A DNA stretch of 64,000 nucleotides. Origin: Pseudomonas viridiflava. GTDB taxonomy: Bacteria; Pseudomonadota; Gammaproteobacteria; Pseudomonadales; Pseudomonadaceae. The stretch covers positions 317,002 through 381,001 of the forward strand of contig NZ_UUIS01000027.1 of assembly GCF_900589395.1 (NCBI RefSeq). The letters run 5' to 3'. Below the pieces are notes generated by a model. That model saw nothing but the letters and a program-made list of their open reading frames with translations. It had not been told where the DNA came from and made no database searches. How positions within the stretch are numbered: position 1 is the first letter of the stretch; the number at the start of each line of letters is the position of its first letter. Position numbers and translations under genes: made by a program. This document shows, one piece after another, positions 9,665-18,539 of the stretch.

Positions 9665-11007
9665 TCCGCTCGCTGCGCCTGCGCCTGATGCTGGGCGCGG
9701 CGACCCTGGCGGTGATTTTCATGCTGCTGATGCTGCCAGCCTTGCAAGGCGGTTTCAGCATGGCCCTGCGCGGTGCCATCGAGCAGCGCCTGGCCTCGGA
9801 TGTGACCACGCTGATTTCGGCGGCCCGGGTCGAGGGCGGGCATCTGTTGATGCCGTCGCTGTTGCCCGGCGAGCAGTTCAACCTGCCCGGCAGCCGCCTG
9901 CTGGGCTACATCTATAACCGCCAGGGGCAACTGGTGTGGCGTTCGCTGGCCGCCGAGGCCGAAGACATCAACTACCACCCGTACTATGACGGCCAGGGCA
10001 GCAAGTTCACCCGCGTCAAGAATGCCCAGGGTGAGGAGTTTTTTGTCTACGACGTCGAAATCCGCCTGCTGGGCGGTCGCAACGTGGCCTTCAGCATCGT
10101 GGCCGTGCAGTCCTTGCGTGGCTATCAGGAAACCGTCGGCGGCCTGCGCAAGAAACTTTACCTGGGCTTCGGTGCGGCGCTGGTGGTGTTGCTGGGGCTG
10201 TTGTGGCTCGGCCTGACCTGGGGGCTGCGCGCCCTCAAGGGTGTCAGCAAGGAGCTGGATGAGGTCGAGGCCGGGGTCCGCGACAGCCTGGGCGAGGATC
10301 ACCCCAGCGAGTTGCTGCGCCTGACCGACTCGCTCAACCGCCTGCTGCGCAGCGAGCGCGAGCAGCGTATCCGCTATCGCGACTCGCTGGGCGACCTGGC
10401 CCACAGCCTCAAAACCCCGCTGGCAGTGCTGCAGGGCGTGAGCGAGAACTTTGCCAAGCGACCCGAAGACCTCGAGCAGGCGCGGGTGCTGCAATCGCAG
10501 ATCGAGCGCATGAGCCAGCAGATCGGTTATCAACTGCAACGTGCCAGCCTGCGCAAGAGTGGCCTGGTGCGGCACCATGTCCAGTTGCGCCCGGTGGTCG
10601 AGAGCCTGTGCAACACCTTGCACAAGGTGTACCGCGACAAGACCGTCAATGCCAGCCTGGACCTGCCTGCTCACAGCCAGGTGCCCATGGAAGAAGCCGC
10701 CCTCATGGAGATGCTCGGCAACCTGCTGGAAAATGCCTACCGCCTGTGCCTGGGTCAGGTGCGGGTCAGCTTCGTCAGCGGTCCGGGCGGCAACGAGCTG
10801 TGTGTCGAAGACGACGGCCCCGGCGTGCCGCCCGACCAGCGTGCGCGCATCCTGCAGCGCGGCGAGCGGCTGGACCGGCAGAATCCGGGGCAGGGCATTG
10901 GCCTGGCCGTGGTCAAGGACATCATTGAAAGCTACAACGCCTGCCTGACGCTGGAAGACTCGCCCCTGGGCGGCGCGTTGTTCCGGATTCACTTCATGGG
11001 CGAGTGA
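9661..11007 (+). CDS. phoQ: Sensor histidine kinase PhoQ
   Basis: Inner-membrane sensor kinase partner of PhoP. The 448 residues comprise a first membrane segment (about 10-30), a periplasmic sensor domain, a second membrane segment (about 166-188), a short HAMP-like linker, a dimerisation domain with phospho-acceptor His248 (LAHSLKTPL), and an ATPase domain with N-box NLLENAYRL, G1 DDGPGVPP and G2 GQGIGLAVVKDI. Translationally coupled to phoP by a 4-base overlap. Confidence 0.95.
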   Translation: MIRSLRLRLMLGAATLAVIFMLLMLPALQGGFSMALRGAIEQRLASDVTTLISAARVEGGHLLMPSLLPGEQFNLPGSRLLGYIYNRQGQLVWRSLAAEAEDINYHPYYDGQGSKFTRVKNAQGEEFFVYDVEIRLLGGRNVAFSIVAVQSLRGYQETVGGLRKKLYLGFGAALVVLLGLLWLGLTWGLRALKGVSKELDEVEAGVRDSLGEDHPSELLRLTDSLNRLLRSEREQRIRYRDSLGDLAHSLKTPLAVLQGVSENFAKRPEDLEQARVLQSQIERMSQQIGYQLQRASLRKSGLVRHHVQLRPVVESLCNTLHKVYRDKTVNASLDLPAHSQVPMEEAALMEMLGNLLENAYRLCLGQVRVSFVSGPGGNELCVEDDGPGVPPDQRARILQRGERLDRQNPGQGIGLAVVKDIIESYNACLTLEDSPLGGALFRIHFMGE

Positions 11008-11048
11008 GGCTGGCCGGCAGGACGTTGCAGGCGCGCCTGGGCGTGCGC

Positions 11049-11103
11049 GGCGGATACCCGCCACGCCTCACCGGATTTACCCGTAATCAGGCGGAAATCC
11101 GCC
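11049..11103 (+). promoter_or_regulatory. Tandem DctD-like operators upstream of dctA
   Basis: Two near-identical palindromes, GGCGGATACCCGCC (11049-11062) and GGCGGAAATCCGCC (11090-11103), are centred 41 bp apart, four helical turns. They lie 80-130 bp upstream of a sigma54 promoter. The second resembles the rhizobial DctD site core (GCGGAAATCCGC). They are therefore read as the enhancer for the DctB/DctD system. Confidence 0.7.
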
Positions 11104-11179
11104 ACTCGTTTTCCCCGATCAGGACTATCGTCACAAGGACAACCCTTGCCACACGGGGCTTTCAGAAAAGTTCCCGGCG

Positions 11180-11197
11180 CTGGCATGCGTGTTGCTA
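11180..11197 (+). promoter_or_regulatory. Sigma54 (RpoN) promoter of dctA
   Basis: CTGGCATGCGTGTTGCTA matches the -24/-12 consensus TGGCACG-N4-TTGCW, with exactly ten bases between the invariant GG and GC. The dctA start is about 130 bases downstream; the leader holds a small hairpin (CCCTCC/GGAGGG, 11242-11259). RpoN control of dctA is established in pseudomonads. Confidence 0.8.
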
Positions 11198-11325
11198 TAC
11201 AAGTCGCAGAGGTCTGCCATGCGCAGCTCGACAAAACAAATCCCTCCAGTGCAGGAGGGTTAGCGCTTTATAGGCAACGTCAGCATCAGATGAACTGTGC
11301 GGGCGTGCCCTTGAGGATAACTGCA

Positions 11326-12672
11326 ATGACGACTCGTCAGCCTTTCTACAAAACTCTGTACTTCCAGGTCATCGTGGCCATCGTGATCGGTATCCTGATC
11401 GGTCACTTCTATCCGGACACCGGCAAGGCCCTCAAGCCGCTGGGTGACGGCTTCATCAAGCTGATCAAAATGGTCATCGCCCCGATCATCTTCTGTACCG
11501 TTGTCAGCGGCATCGCCGGCATGCAGAACATGAAATCGGTCGGCAAGACCGGTGGCTACGCGCTGCTGTACTTCGAAATCGTCTCCACCCTGGCCCTGAT
11601 CATCGGCCTGATCGTGGTCAACGTGGTTCAGCCGGGCGCCGGCATGAACATCGACGTCAGCACCCTGGACGCTTCCAAGATCGCCGCTTATGTGACCGCG
11701 AGCAAGGACCAGAGCATCGTCGGCTTTATCCTCAATGTGATCCCGAACACCATCGTCGGCGCCTTCGCCACCGGTGACATCCTGCAAGTGCTGATGTTCT
11801 CGGTGATCTTCGGCTTCGCCCTGCATCGCCTGGGTGCCTACGGTCGTCCGGTGCTGGACTTCATCGATCGCTTCGCCCATGTCATGTTCAACATCATCAA
11901 CATGATCATGAAGCTTGCCCCGATCGGTGCCTTCGGTGCCATGGCCTTCACCATCGGTGCCTACGGTGTCAGCTCGCTGGTGCAACTGGGCCAGTTGATG
12001 ATCTGCTTCTACATCACCTGCGTACTGTTCGTGGTCCTGGTACTGGGCGCGATCTGCCGCGCACACGGTTTCAGCGTTCTGAAACTGGTTCGCTACATCC
12101 GTGAAGAGCTGATGATCGTGCTGGGTACGTCCTCCTCGGAATCGGCCCTGCCACGCATGCTGATCAAGATGGAGCGCCTGGGCGCACAGAAGTCGGTGGT
12201 TGGCCTGGTCATCCCGACCGGTTACTCGTTCAACCTCGATGGCACCTCGATCTACCTGACCATGGCGGCCGTGTTCATCGCTCAGGCGACCAACACCCAG
12301 ATGGACATCACCCACCAGATCACTCTGCTGCTGGTGCTGCTGCTGTCCTCCAAAGGTGCTGCTGGCGTGACCGGTAGCGGCTTCATCGTCCTGGCCGCCA
12401 CCCTGTCGGCCGTAGGTCACCTGCCGGTGGCCGGCCTGGCGCTGATCCTGGGTATCGACCGCTTCATGTCCGAAGCCCGTGCCCTGACCAACCTGGTTGG
12501 CAACGCCGTTGCCACTGTGGTCGTGGCCAAGTGGGTCGGCGAGCTGGACACCGACAAGCTGCAGTCCGAACTGGCTTCCGGTGGTACCTCCATCGTTGAA
12601 ACCCGCCACGAAGACGACCTGGGTGTGGCTGAAGGCCCGGCCCCGGTGAGCACCACCAAGCCTGCTGTTTAA
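11326..12672 (+). CDS. dctA: C4-dicarboxylate transporter DctA
   Basis: Inner-membrane cation symporter of the DAACS family for succinate, fumarate and malate. The 448-residue protein has eight or so hydrophobic segments, the serine-rich loop [13 protein letters not shown] and the substrate-binding motif [12 protein letters not shown]. The start ([15 protein letters not shown]) fits family length; an in-frame opening back to 11146 is not conserved. The upstream sigma54 promoter and paired operators indicate induction by DctB/DctD when dicarboxylates are present. Confidence 0.96.
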   Translation: MTTRQPFYKTLYFQVIVAIVIGILIGHFYPDTGKALKPLGDGFIKLIKMVIAPIIFCTVVSGIAGMQNMKSVGKTGGYALLYFEIVSTLALIIGLIVVNVVQPGAGMNIDVSTLDASKIAAYVTASKDQSIVGFILNVIPNTIVGAFATGDILQVLMFSVIFGFALHRLGAYGRPVLDFIDRFAHVMFNIINMIMKLAPIGAFGAMAFTIGAYGVSSLVQLGQLMICFYITCVLFVVLVLGAICRAHGFSVLKLVRYIREELMIVLGTSSSESALPRMLIKMERLGAQKSVVGLVIPTGYSFNLDGTSIYLTMAAVFIAQATNTQMDITHQITLLLVLLLSSKGAAGVTGSGFIVLAATLSAVGHLPVAGLALILGIDRFMSEARALTNLVGNAVATVVVAKWVGELDTDKLQSELASGGTSIVETRHEDDLGVAEGPAPVSTTKPAV

Positions 12673-12685
12673 CGCTTGATGCCTG

Positions 12686-12713
12686 AAAAAACCCATCTTC
12701 GGATGGGTTTTTT
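12686..12713 (+). terminator. Rho-independent terminator of dctA
   Basis: AAAAAACCCATC, loop TTCG-type, GATGGGTTTTTT: a perfect stem with a stable tetraloop and T-run, just past the dctA stop. The A-run makes it usable by the converging sprT transcript as well. Confidence 0.9.
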
Positions 12714-12724
12714 CGTTTCAGGGG

Positions 12725-13219
12725 TTACTCGACGCGGACACGGCCGCTGAAGGTCAGCGACTGCTTGCAACGCCGGCACAGGTAGCGCCGGCCCTTGATC
12801 ACCAGCCGATGACGTTGCGCCGTGAAGGCAAAGTCGCTGTCGGGGCAAGGGCACAGGTAGATGTAGCGGGTGACCTGGCGCCGCGGCACGGCATAGCTGT
12901 GGCAGCGGTTGGGCGCCAGCTGGTAGACGCCGCGCATGATCAGTTGCCATTCCTGGCCATGCGGCTGGATGCCGGAACCGAACAGCTGGTGGGCGACCAG
13001 ATGGGCGACTTCGTGCGGCACGGTCTGGCGCAGGAAGTCCTCGCTGTTTTCCCGGTAAAGCTGGGGGTTGAAACGCAGTTTGTTCTCATGCAGGTGTGCC
13101 ACGCCGGCCTTCTGGCCGCGCAGCTTGAAGCAGACGAGGGGGCGTTTGAACGGGCGCTTGAAGAACGCTTCGGCTTGCTGGTAACAGGATTCGACTCGGG
13201 ACTTCAGTAGCTCGGGCAT
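12725..13219 (-). CDS. sprT: SprT-family zinc metalloprotease-like protein
   Basis: 164-residue SprT-like protein. HEVAH at 69-73 with His77 forms the zinc-binding HExxH-x3-H-type site, and a C-terminal zinc-ribbon is indicated by CPC and CRRC. The start [11 protein letters not shown] fits family members; an upstream ATG at 13246 would add nine residues. GGAG lies about 11 bases before the chosen ATG. The cellular substrate of bacterial SprT is not established. Confidence 0.92.
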   Translation of the reverse strand: MPELLKSRVESCYQQAEAFFKRPFKRPLVCFKLRGQKAGVAHLHENKLRFNPQLYRENSEDFLRQTVPHEVAHLVAHQLFGSGIQPHGQEWQLIMRGVYQLAPNRCHSYAVPRRQVTRYIYLCPCPDSDFAFTAQRHRLVIKGRRYLCRRCKQSLTFSGRVRVE

Positions 13220-13331
13220 GCGTGACAACTCTCCAGAAGCGTCCATTATGCCGAAGGCGCTTACGGGCTGGAAACCCGATGGTCGCCTGCTCGCAGGCGA
13301 CCGGATTCTGGCATGGATCAGCCGGTGTGGT

Positions 13332-13931
13332 TCAGCCGGTGTACTGCGGGCCGGCGCCCAGCCCCCACAGCACCAGGGTGAAGGCCATGATGGCCACCAG
13401 CACCACCAGGCCGACCGAGAGAATGGCGCTGGAGAACATGAAGCCTTCCTCGGCCGAGACGTTCATGAACGGCGGCAAGCCGGTGTACAGCAGGTACACC
13501 GTGTAGCCGATCGCCGCCGTGCCGGCCAGCAGGCCCAGCCACAGATGGGGGTAAAGGGCCGCCAGCCCGCCGATGAACAGCGGCGTGGCGGTGTAGGTCG
13601 CGAAGGCGATGCAGCGTGCCAGGCTGGGGTTGGCGCCGTAGGTGCGTGCCATCCAGTGGATGAACCCGCCCATGATGCCCACCCCGGCCAGCAGGGTCAG
13701 GTAGGACAGCAAGGCCATGCGCAGCGCGCTGGCCTGAGTGAGCAGCACTGGGGTGCGTTCATCGATCGTCCAGCCGACCTGCGTGGTGCCGATGTAGGCG
13801 CACAACGGCGCAATCGCCGCCAGCAACAGGGTGTGGGTGAGGTAAATATGACGAATGCTCTCGTCTTCCTTGCGGATCTGCTGCCACTCCCGTTCGGGGT
13901 GAGTGAACAGGCCCCAGACATGATTGATCAC
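13332..13931 (-). CDS. Yip1-family inner membrane protein
   Basis: 199-residue protein with about five hydrophobic segments (residues roughly 35-60, 70-95, 110-130, 135-150 and 170-195). The opening [16 protein letters not shown] is typical of Pseudomonas Yip1-domain proteins. A GTG start preceded by GGGAG at eight bases is preferred over an ATG ten codons upstream. Function is unknown; some relatives have been linked to stress or osmotic response. Confidence 0.8.
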   Translation of the reverse strand: MINHVWGLFTHPEREWQQIRKEDESIRHIYLTHTLLLAAIAPLCAYIGTTQVGWTIDERTPVLLTQASALRMALLSYLTLLAGVGIMGGFIHWMARTYGANPSLARCIAFATYTATPLFIGGLAALYPHLWLGLLAGTAAIGYTVYLLYTGLPPFMNVSAEEGFMFSSAILSVGLVVLVAIMAFTLVLWGLGAGPQYTG

Positions 13932-14249
13932 AGGTTGACTCCCAATCAGTGTGCAAGACACATCCCGGTCCGGCCTATGGCCTGGACACTGGCGGATCGC
14001 CGCCGCCGGGACAAAGACCGGGCCGGGGGCGGCCGGTGGGTCTCATCTGGGAGTATAGGAAGTGGCGCCCACTGCGAACGGATGGCCTTAGAGCGTTTGG
14101 CGATGGGCGCGCCAAGGCTAATAGCGTGGGCGACGGCATGTTCAACGCGGCCGAGGTTATGGGTAAAATGGCGGCCCTTTCAGCGCCTGGCCCGCAACCG
14201 TGTGCTCCAGGCCATTTGTCGACATCTTGAAGCGGATACCACCAGCACC
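13932..14249 (+). other. Intergenic region with likely ttcA promoter
   Basis: 318 bases between divergent Yip1 and ttcA. TTCAAC (14141-14146) and TAAAAT (14164-14169) are 17 bases apart and form a plausible sigma70 promoter about 75 bases before ttcA. A bulged hairpin (13968-13987) and a very G/C-rich stretch lie near the Yip1 side. Nothing else recognised. Confidence 0.4.
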
Positions 14250-15077
14250 ATGGGCACTCTTTCAGTCAATCAGAACAAATTGCAGAAACGCCTGCGTCGG
14301 CAGGCCGGCGAAGCGGTGAGCGATTACACCATGATCGAGGAGGGCGACAAGGTCATGGTCTGTCTGTCGGGCGGCAAGGACAGCTACACCATGCTCGACG
14401 TGCTCATGCACCTGCAGAAAGTGGCGCCCATCAGGTTTGACATCGTGGCAGTGAATATGGACCAGAAGCAGCCCGGCTTTCCCGAGGACGTGCTGCCGGC
14501 CTACCTGGCCGGCCTGGGCATCGAGTACCACATCGTCGAGAAAGACACCTATTCGGTGGTCAAGGAGCTGATTCCAGAGGGCAAGACCACCTGCTCGCTG
14601 TGCTCGCGCCTGCGCCGCGGCACGCTGTACACCTTTGCCGACGAAATCGGTGCGACCAAGATGGCGCTGGGGCATCACCGTGACGACATCGTCGAGACGT
14701 TCTTTCTCAACCTGTTCTTCAACGGCGCGCTCAAGGCCATGCCGCCCAAGCTGCGTTCCGACGATGGCCGCAATGTGGTGATCCGTCCCCTGGCGTACTG
14801 CCACGAAAAGGACATCCAGGCCTATTCGGACTTCAAGGGCTTTCCGATCATCCCGTGCAACCTGTGCGGCTCGCAGGAAAACCTGCAGCGCCAGGTGGTC
14901 AAGGACATGTTGGTGGAGTGGGAGCGCAAGACCCCGGGGCGCACCGAAAGCATCTTCCGCGCCCTGCAGAACGTCCAGCCGTCGCAACTGGCCGACCGCA
15001 ACCTGTTCGACTTCACCCACCTGCGCATGGACGAGAGCGCGGCCTCGCGCTTCGTCAATGTGGTCAACCTTCAGTGA
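14250..15077 (+). CDS. ttcA: tRNA 2-thiocytidine synthetase TtcA
   Basis: ATP- and iron-sulfur-dependent enzyme that thiolates cytidine 32 of certain tRNAs. The 275 residues include the PP-loop SGGKDS at 40-45 and two CxxC pairs, CSLC and CNLC, that hold the cluster. The start [17 protein letters not shown] is the conserved family N-terminus; the frame is open much further upstream, but that extension crosses the Yip1 gene and is not coding. Its 3' end overlaps the converging glycosylase gene by seven bases. Confidence 0.96.
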   Translation: MGTLSVNQNKLQKRLRRQAGEAVSDYTMIEEGDKVMVCLSGGKDSYTMLDVLMHLQKVAPIRFDIVAVNMDQKQPGFPEDVLPAYLAGLGIEYHIVEKDTYSVVKELIPEGKTTCSLCSRLRRGTLYTFADEIGATKMALGHHRDDIVETFFLNLFFNGALKAMPPKLRSDDGRNVVIRPLAYCHEKDIQAYSDFKGFPIIPCNLCGSQENLQRQVVKDMLVEWERKTPGRTESIFRALQNVQPSQLADRNLFDFTHLRMDESAASRFVNVVNLQ

Positions 15078-15742
15078 TTGACGGTAAAGGCCAGCATCGC
15101 TGACAGCTGGCACAGCGGCCGGCCGCTTTCGGCCTGCCACTGGTTGAACGCCGCCTGCACGGCGGCCTGGTCGCGCTTGCTGCTCGGCACCTTGTCGACG
15201 ATGTCCTGGGCATTGAGCGCGGCCACCACATCGTTGCTCGGCACGAAGGTGTCCTTGCCCACCATGCGCAGAAAGCGCGGCGCCGACAGCCCGCCCAGCT
15301 GGCTGCCGTGCTTGTGCAGGTACTGCCACAGGCCGGTGATGTCCTCGATGGGCCACTGGGCGATGAACTGCCCGAAACTGCCATGTTCCTGTGCAATATC
15401 CAGCACCATCTGCGCATTGCGCGGCACGCTCTTGAGCTTGCCCAGGTGGCGGATAATGCGCGCATCCTGCATCAGTCGCTCCAGGTGATCGGCGCCCATC
15501 AGCACGACTTTTTCCGGGTCGAAGCCAAAGAACACCTGCTCGAAGGCCGGCCACTTGGCGTCCACCAGGCTGTGCTTGAGCCCGGCACGGAATACCCGCA
15601 GCGCCAGGGTCGACAGGTAGCGATCATCACCGATCGCCAGCAACTGGCGCGTGGTTTTCGGCACCGGCAATTGGGCTTCCAGCGCCTTGGCCGAGCCGAA
15701 ACGGTTGAGGCAGTACTCGTGAAGCCATTTGTAATCGAGCAT
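15071..15742 (-). CDS. DNA-3-methyladenine glycosylase I (Tag-like)
   Basis: 223-residue HhH-GPD-type base excision glycosylase related to Tag, expected to remove 3-methyladenine. The conserved core reads [17 protein letters not shown] and [20 protein letters not shown], followed by the [10 protein letters not shown] stretch. It lacks the short canonical E. coli Tag N-terminus but matches the Pseudomonas family length. Converges on ttcA with a seven-base overlap. A REP doublet lies upstream. Confidence 0.85.
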   Translation of the reverse strand: MLDYKWLHEYCLNRFGSAKALEAQLPVPKTTRQLLAIGDDRYLSTLALRVFRAGLKHSLVDAKWPAFEQVFFGFDPEKVVLMGADHLERLMQDARIIRHLGKLKSVPRNAQMVLDIAQEHGSFGQFIAQWPIEDITGLWQYLHKHGSQLGGLSAPRFLRMVGKDTFVPSNDVVAALNAQDIVDKVPSSKRDQAAVQAAFNQWQAESGRPLCQLSAMLAFTVNH

Positions 15743-15809
15743 CGAAACTCCTGTCAGGACATCACCCGCTGCCCCGGCGCTGCGCTGTCATACAGCGAAC
15801 ACCGGCGGT

Positions 15810-15973
15810 GTAGGAGCGCGCTTGCCGGAATGCCGGACCACCGCGACCGAGTGCGCAGCGCTCGCAAAATGTGTGAAACGACGCATTTTTTGATGCAGAC
15901 ACATTCAAAATCTCGGAAACGCTGAAAATTTACGACTGCTGACGCAGCCGGTCGCGGGCAAGCGCGCTCCTAC
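15810..15973. repeat. REP doublet (REPIN), asymmetric arms
   Basis: The left arm (from 15810) is the long REP form that carries the GGAATGCCGGACCAC insert; the right arm (ending 15973) is a short form without it. The spacer is longer than in the other copies and contains related GCTGAAAATTTACGACTGCT sequence. Shows that long and short REPs pair freely in this genome. Confidence 0.85.
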
Positions 15974-16005
15974 GGGTGAATTCAATAGGCAATAAAATCA
16001 GTCAG

Positions 16006-16961
<956 letters not shown>

Positions 16962-17087
16962 TGGCGGGTCGCATCCGTACAAGGTGGCGCGTATTCTACC
17001 TGCGCCATGTAACCGTTCGACATAGACAGTCGCCCACGGTTGCATGGCGCGATATAAGTACGGTCAGGTCAAAAGAGGAAAAGACAG

Positions 17088-17549
17088 ATGGCAAGGCGTT
17101 TGGCAGCAGTGATGGCACTGGTGGGCAGCCTGTTGCTCAGTGGGTGCGGCGTAGACCTGGGCACTGACCAGAACGGCCAGAAAGTCGCCAGCGAGCGCAT
17201 CGACAAGCATTGGCTGGTGATCAACTACTGGGCCGAATGGTGCGGCCCGTGCCGGACCGAAATTCCCGAATTCAATGCCCTGAACGAACAGCTCAAGGGC
17301 GATAAGGTCACGGTGCTGGGGGTCAACTTCGACAACCTGCAAGGTGACGAGCTTAAAAAGGCCGCCGAGGCGCTGGGCATCAAGTTCACGGTCCTGGCCC
17401 AGGACCCGGCAGAGCGCTTCGAGTTGCCGCCGGCCGAAGCACTGCCGGTGACCTACATCATCGATGACAAGGGCAAGATGCGCGAGCAACTGCTGGGCGA
17501 GCAGAGCGCCGCGATCATCATGGACCGGCTCAAGGCCCTGCGCCCCTAG
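17088..17549 (+). CDS. TlpA/ResA-like thioredoxin lipoprotein
   Basis: 153-residue envelope thioredoxin. A signal peptide with lipobox LLSGC (Cys20) indicates membrane anchoring; the redox motif WCGPC is at 51-55, and the cis-Pro region reads ALPVTYIID. It probably reduces disulfides in the periplasm, as TlpA/ResA relatives do. It is divergent from arsC. GAGG precedes the ATG. Confidence 0.93.
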   Translation: MARRLAAVMALVGSLLLSGCGVDLGTDQNGQKVASERIDKHWLVINYWAEWCGPCRTEIPEFNALNEQLKGDKVTVLGVNFDNLQGDELKKAAEALGIKFTVLAQDPAERFELPPAEALPVTYIIDDKGKMREQLLGEQSAAIIMDRLKALRP

Positions 17550-17601
17550 GGCTGCGTGTGCAACACATCTGCAGGCGCGACCGGTGGTCGCGCCTGCAGG
17601 G

Positions 17602-18006
17602 CTATTCCGGCCAGAACCGCAGCGGCTGGCCTTCGGCCGGCCACAGGCGCAGTTGCTGGATCGGCGAAATATCCCAGCGTCGGGTGCCGGGCAGGGCGTT
17701 GAGGAAGCGCTGCTCCTGTTCCATCACGGCTTCGACGCAAAGTTTGCGGGTCTTGCCTACCTTGTCGAACGTCAGCATCTGGCCGTTCAGGCTGTAGGTG
17801 GCAAACCAGTGGTTGCAGCCGGCATTGCCATAGGCCCGGCCGTCGCGGCCCAGGGTCATGGTCAGGTGGCTGCGGTCGATCAGCGGGCGCTCACCGATCC
17901 ACTCCAGCACATAGCTTTTGTCCTGTTCGATCTGCGTCACCGGTTCGCTGGCACAGCCGGCGAGCAACACCACGGCGGTCAGGGCGGTCAGTACCAGGCG
18001 TTTCAT
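17602..18006 (-). CDS. META-domain lipoprotein (HslJ-like)
   Basis: 134-residue lipoprotein: signal peptide with lipobox LLAGC, then a META domain recognisable by GRAYGNAGCNHWFATYSLNG and the Cys near KLCVEAVMEQE. META proteins such as HslJ are linked to heat and antibiotic resistance, mechanism unknown. Its start overlaps the stop of the upstream gene (ATGA). A longer in-frame opening to 18177 runs through that gene and is rejected. Confidence 0.85.
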   Translation of the reverse strand: MKRLVLTALTAVVLLAGCASEPVTQIEQDKSYVLEWIGERPLIDRSHLTMTLGRDGRAYGNAGCNHWFATYSLNGQMLTFDKVGKTRKLCVEAVMEQEQRFLNALPGTRRWDISPIQQLRLWPAEGQPLRFWPE

Positions 18007-18440
18007 GCCGGTTGCGCCTGGCATTTGCGGCAATAGTGCTTGTCGCCCTCGGCTTTCCAGCCCAGTTCGGCCAGGCGGGCGACAGCGGCCGGTTTCTGCG
18101 CCTTGGTGCCCAGCTTGCTCTCGACCGAAAACTCGAAGGTCAGCTCGGTGCTGCAGCGGTCGCAATTGACCTTCCACTCATGAATGGCCAGTTCGTCGAA
18201 CACTGGCCCCTTGGCCACCGCGACCCATTGCCCGGGCGGGTTGATCAAGTGACGGACTTTCTCGACGTTCAGGCGCATGTACAGCGATTTGCTGCCCTTG
18301 AGGGTGACCAGCAACTGGTCGCCCTCGTGGATCGAGCCGCCATTGCCGGTGACCTGATAGCGGCCGGGTGCCAGGGTGCGGCACTCGGTCAGGGTGTGTT
18401 GCGGGTTGAGCATGCTGTAACGGAAATCGTGTTCGGCCAT
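18003..18440 (-). CDS. Conserved hypothetical protein with Cys pairs
   Basis: 145-residue soluble protein not recognised by function. It has an N-terminal beta-rich part and two Cys pairs, CDRC and CRKC, near the middle and C-terminus, suggesting a zinc site. Overlaps the META lipoprotein gene by four bases, so the two are expressed together. Confidence 0.75.
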   Translation of the reverse strand: MAEHDFRYSMLNPQHTLTECRTLAPGRYQVTGNGGSIHEGDQLLVTLKGSKSLYMRLNVEKVRHLINPPGQWVAVAKGPVFDELAIHEWKVNCDRCSTELTFEFSVESKLGTKAQKPAAVARLAELGWKAEGDKHYCRKCQAQPA

Positions 18441-18480
18441 GGGTCCTCCAAAATGCGCGCCATCTTAGCACGCGCACGCC

Positions 18481-18520
18481 AGCGGCAAGCCACAAGCCGT
18501 AGGCCGTAGCCACAAGCGCC
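18481..18520. repeat. Short tandem AGCCACAAGC repeat at the gacS boundary
   Basis: AGCCACAAGC occurs at 18488-18497 and 18508-18517, within a 40-base run of related CAAGC/GTAG(G)C words. Repeats of this kind (caagc-rich) are scattered in Pseudomonas intergenic DNA. It lies between the 3' end of gacS and the preceding hypothetical gene. Confidence 0.5.
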
Positions 18521-18539
18521 TCAGCTCTCTGTTGCTGCG

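Noticed and set aside
13218-14249. N-terminal extension of ttcA
   Set aside because: Runs antisense through the Yip1 gene; the conserved TtcA start is at 14250.
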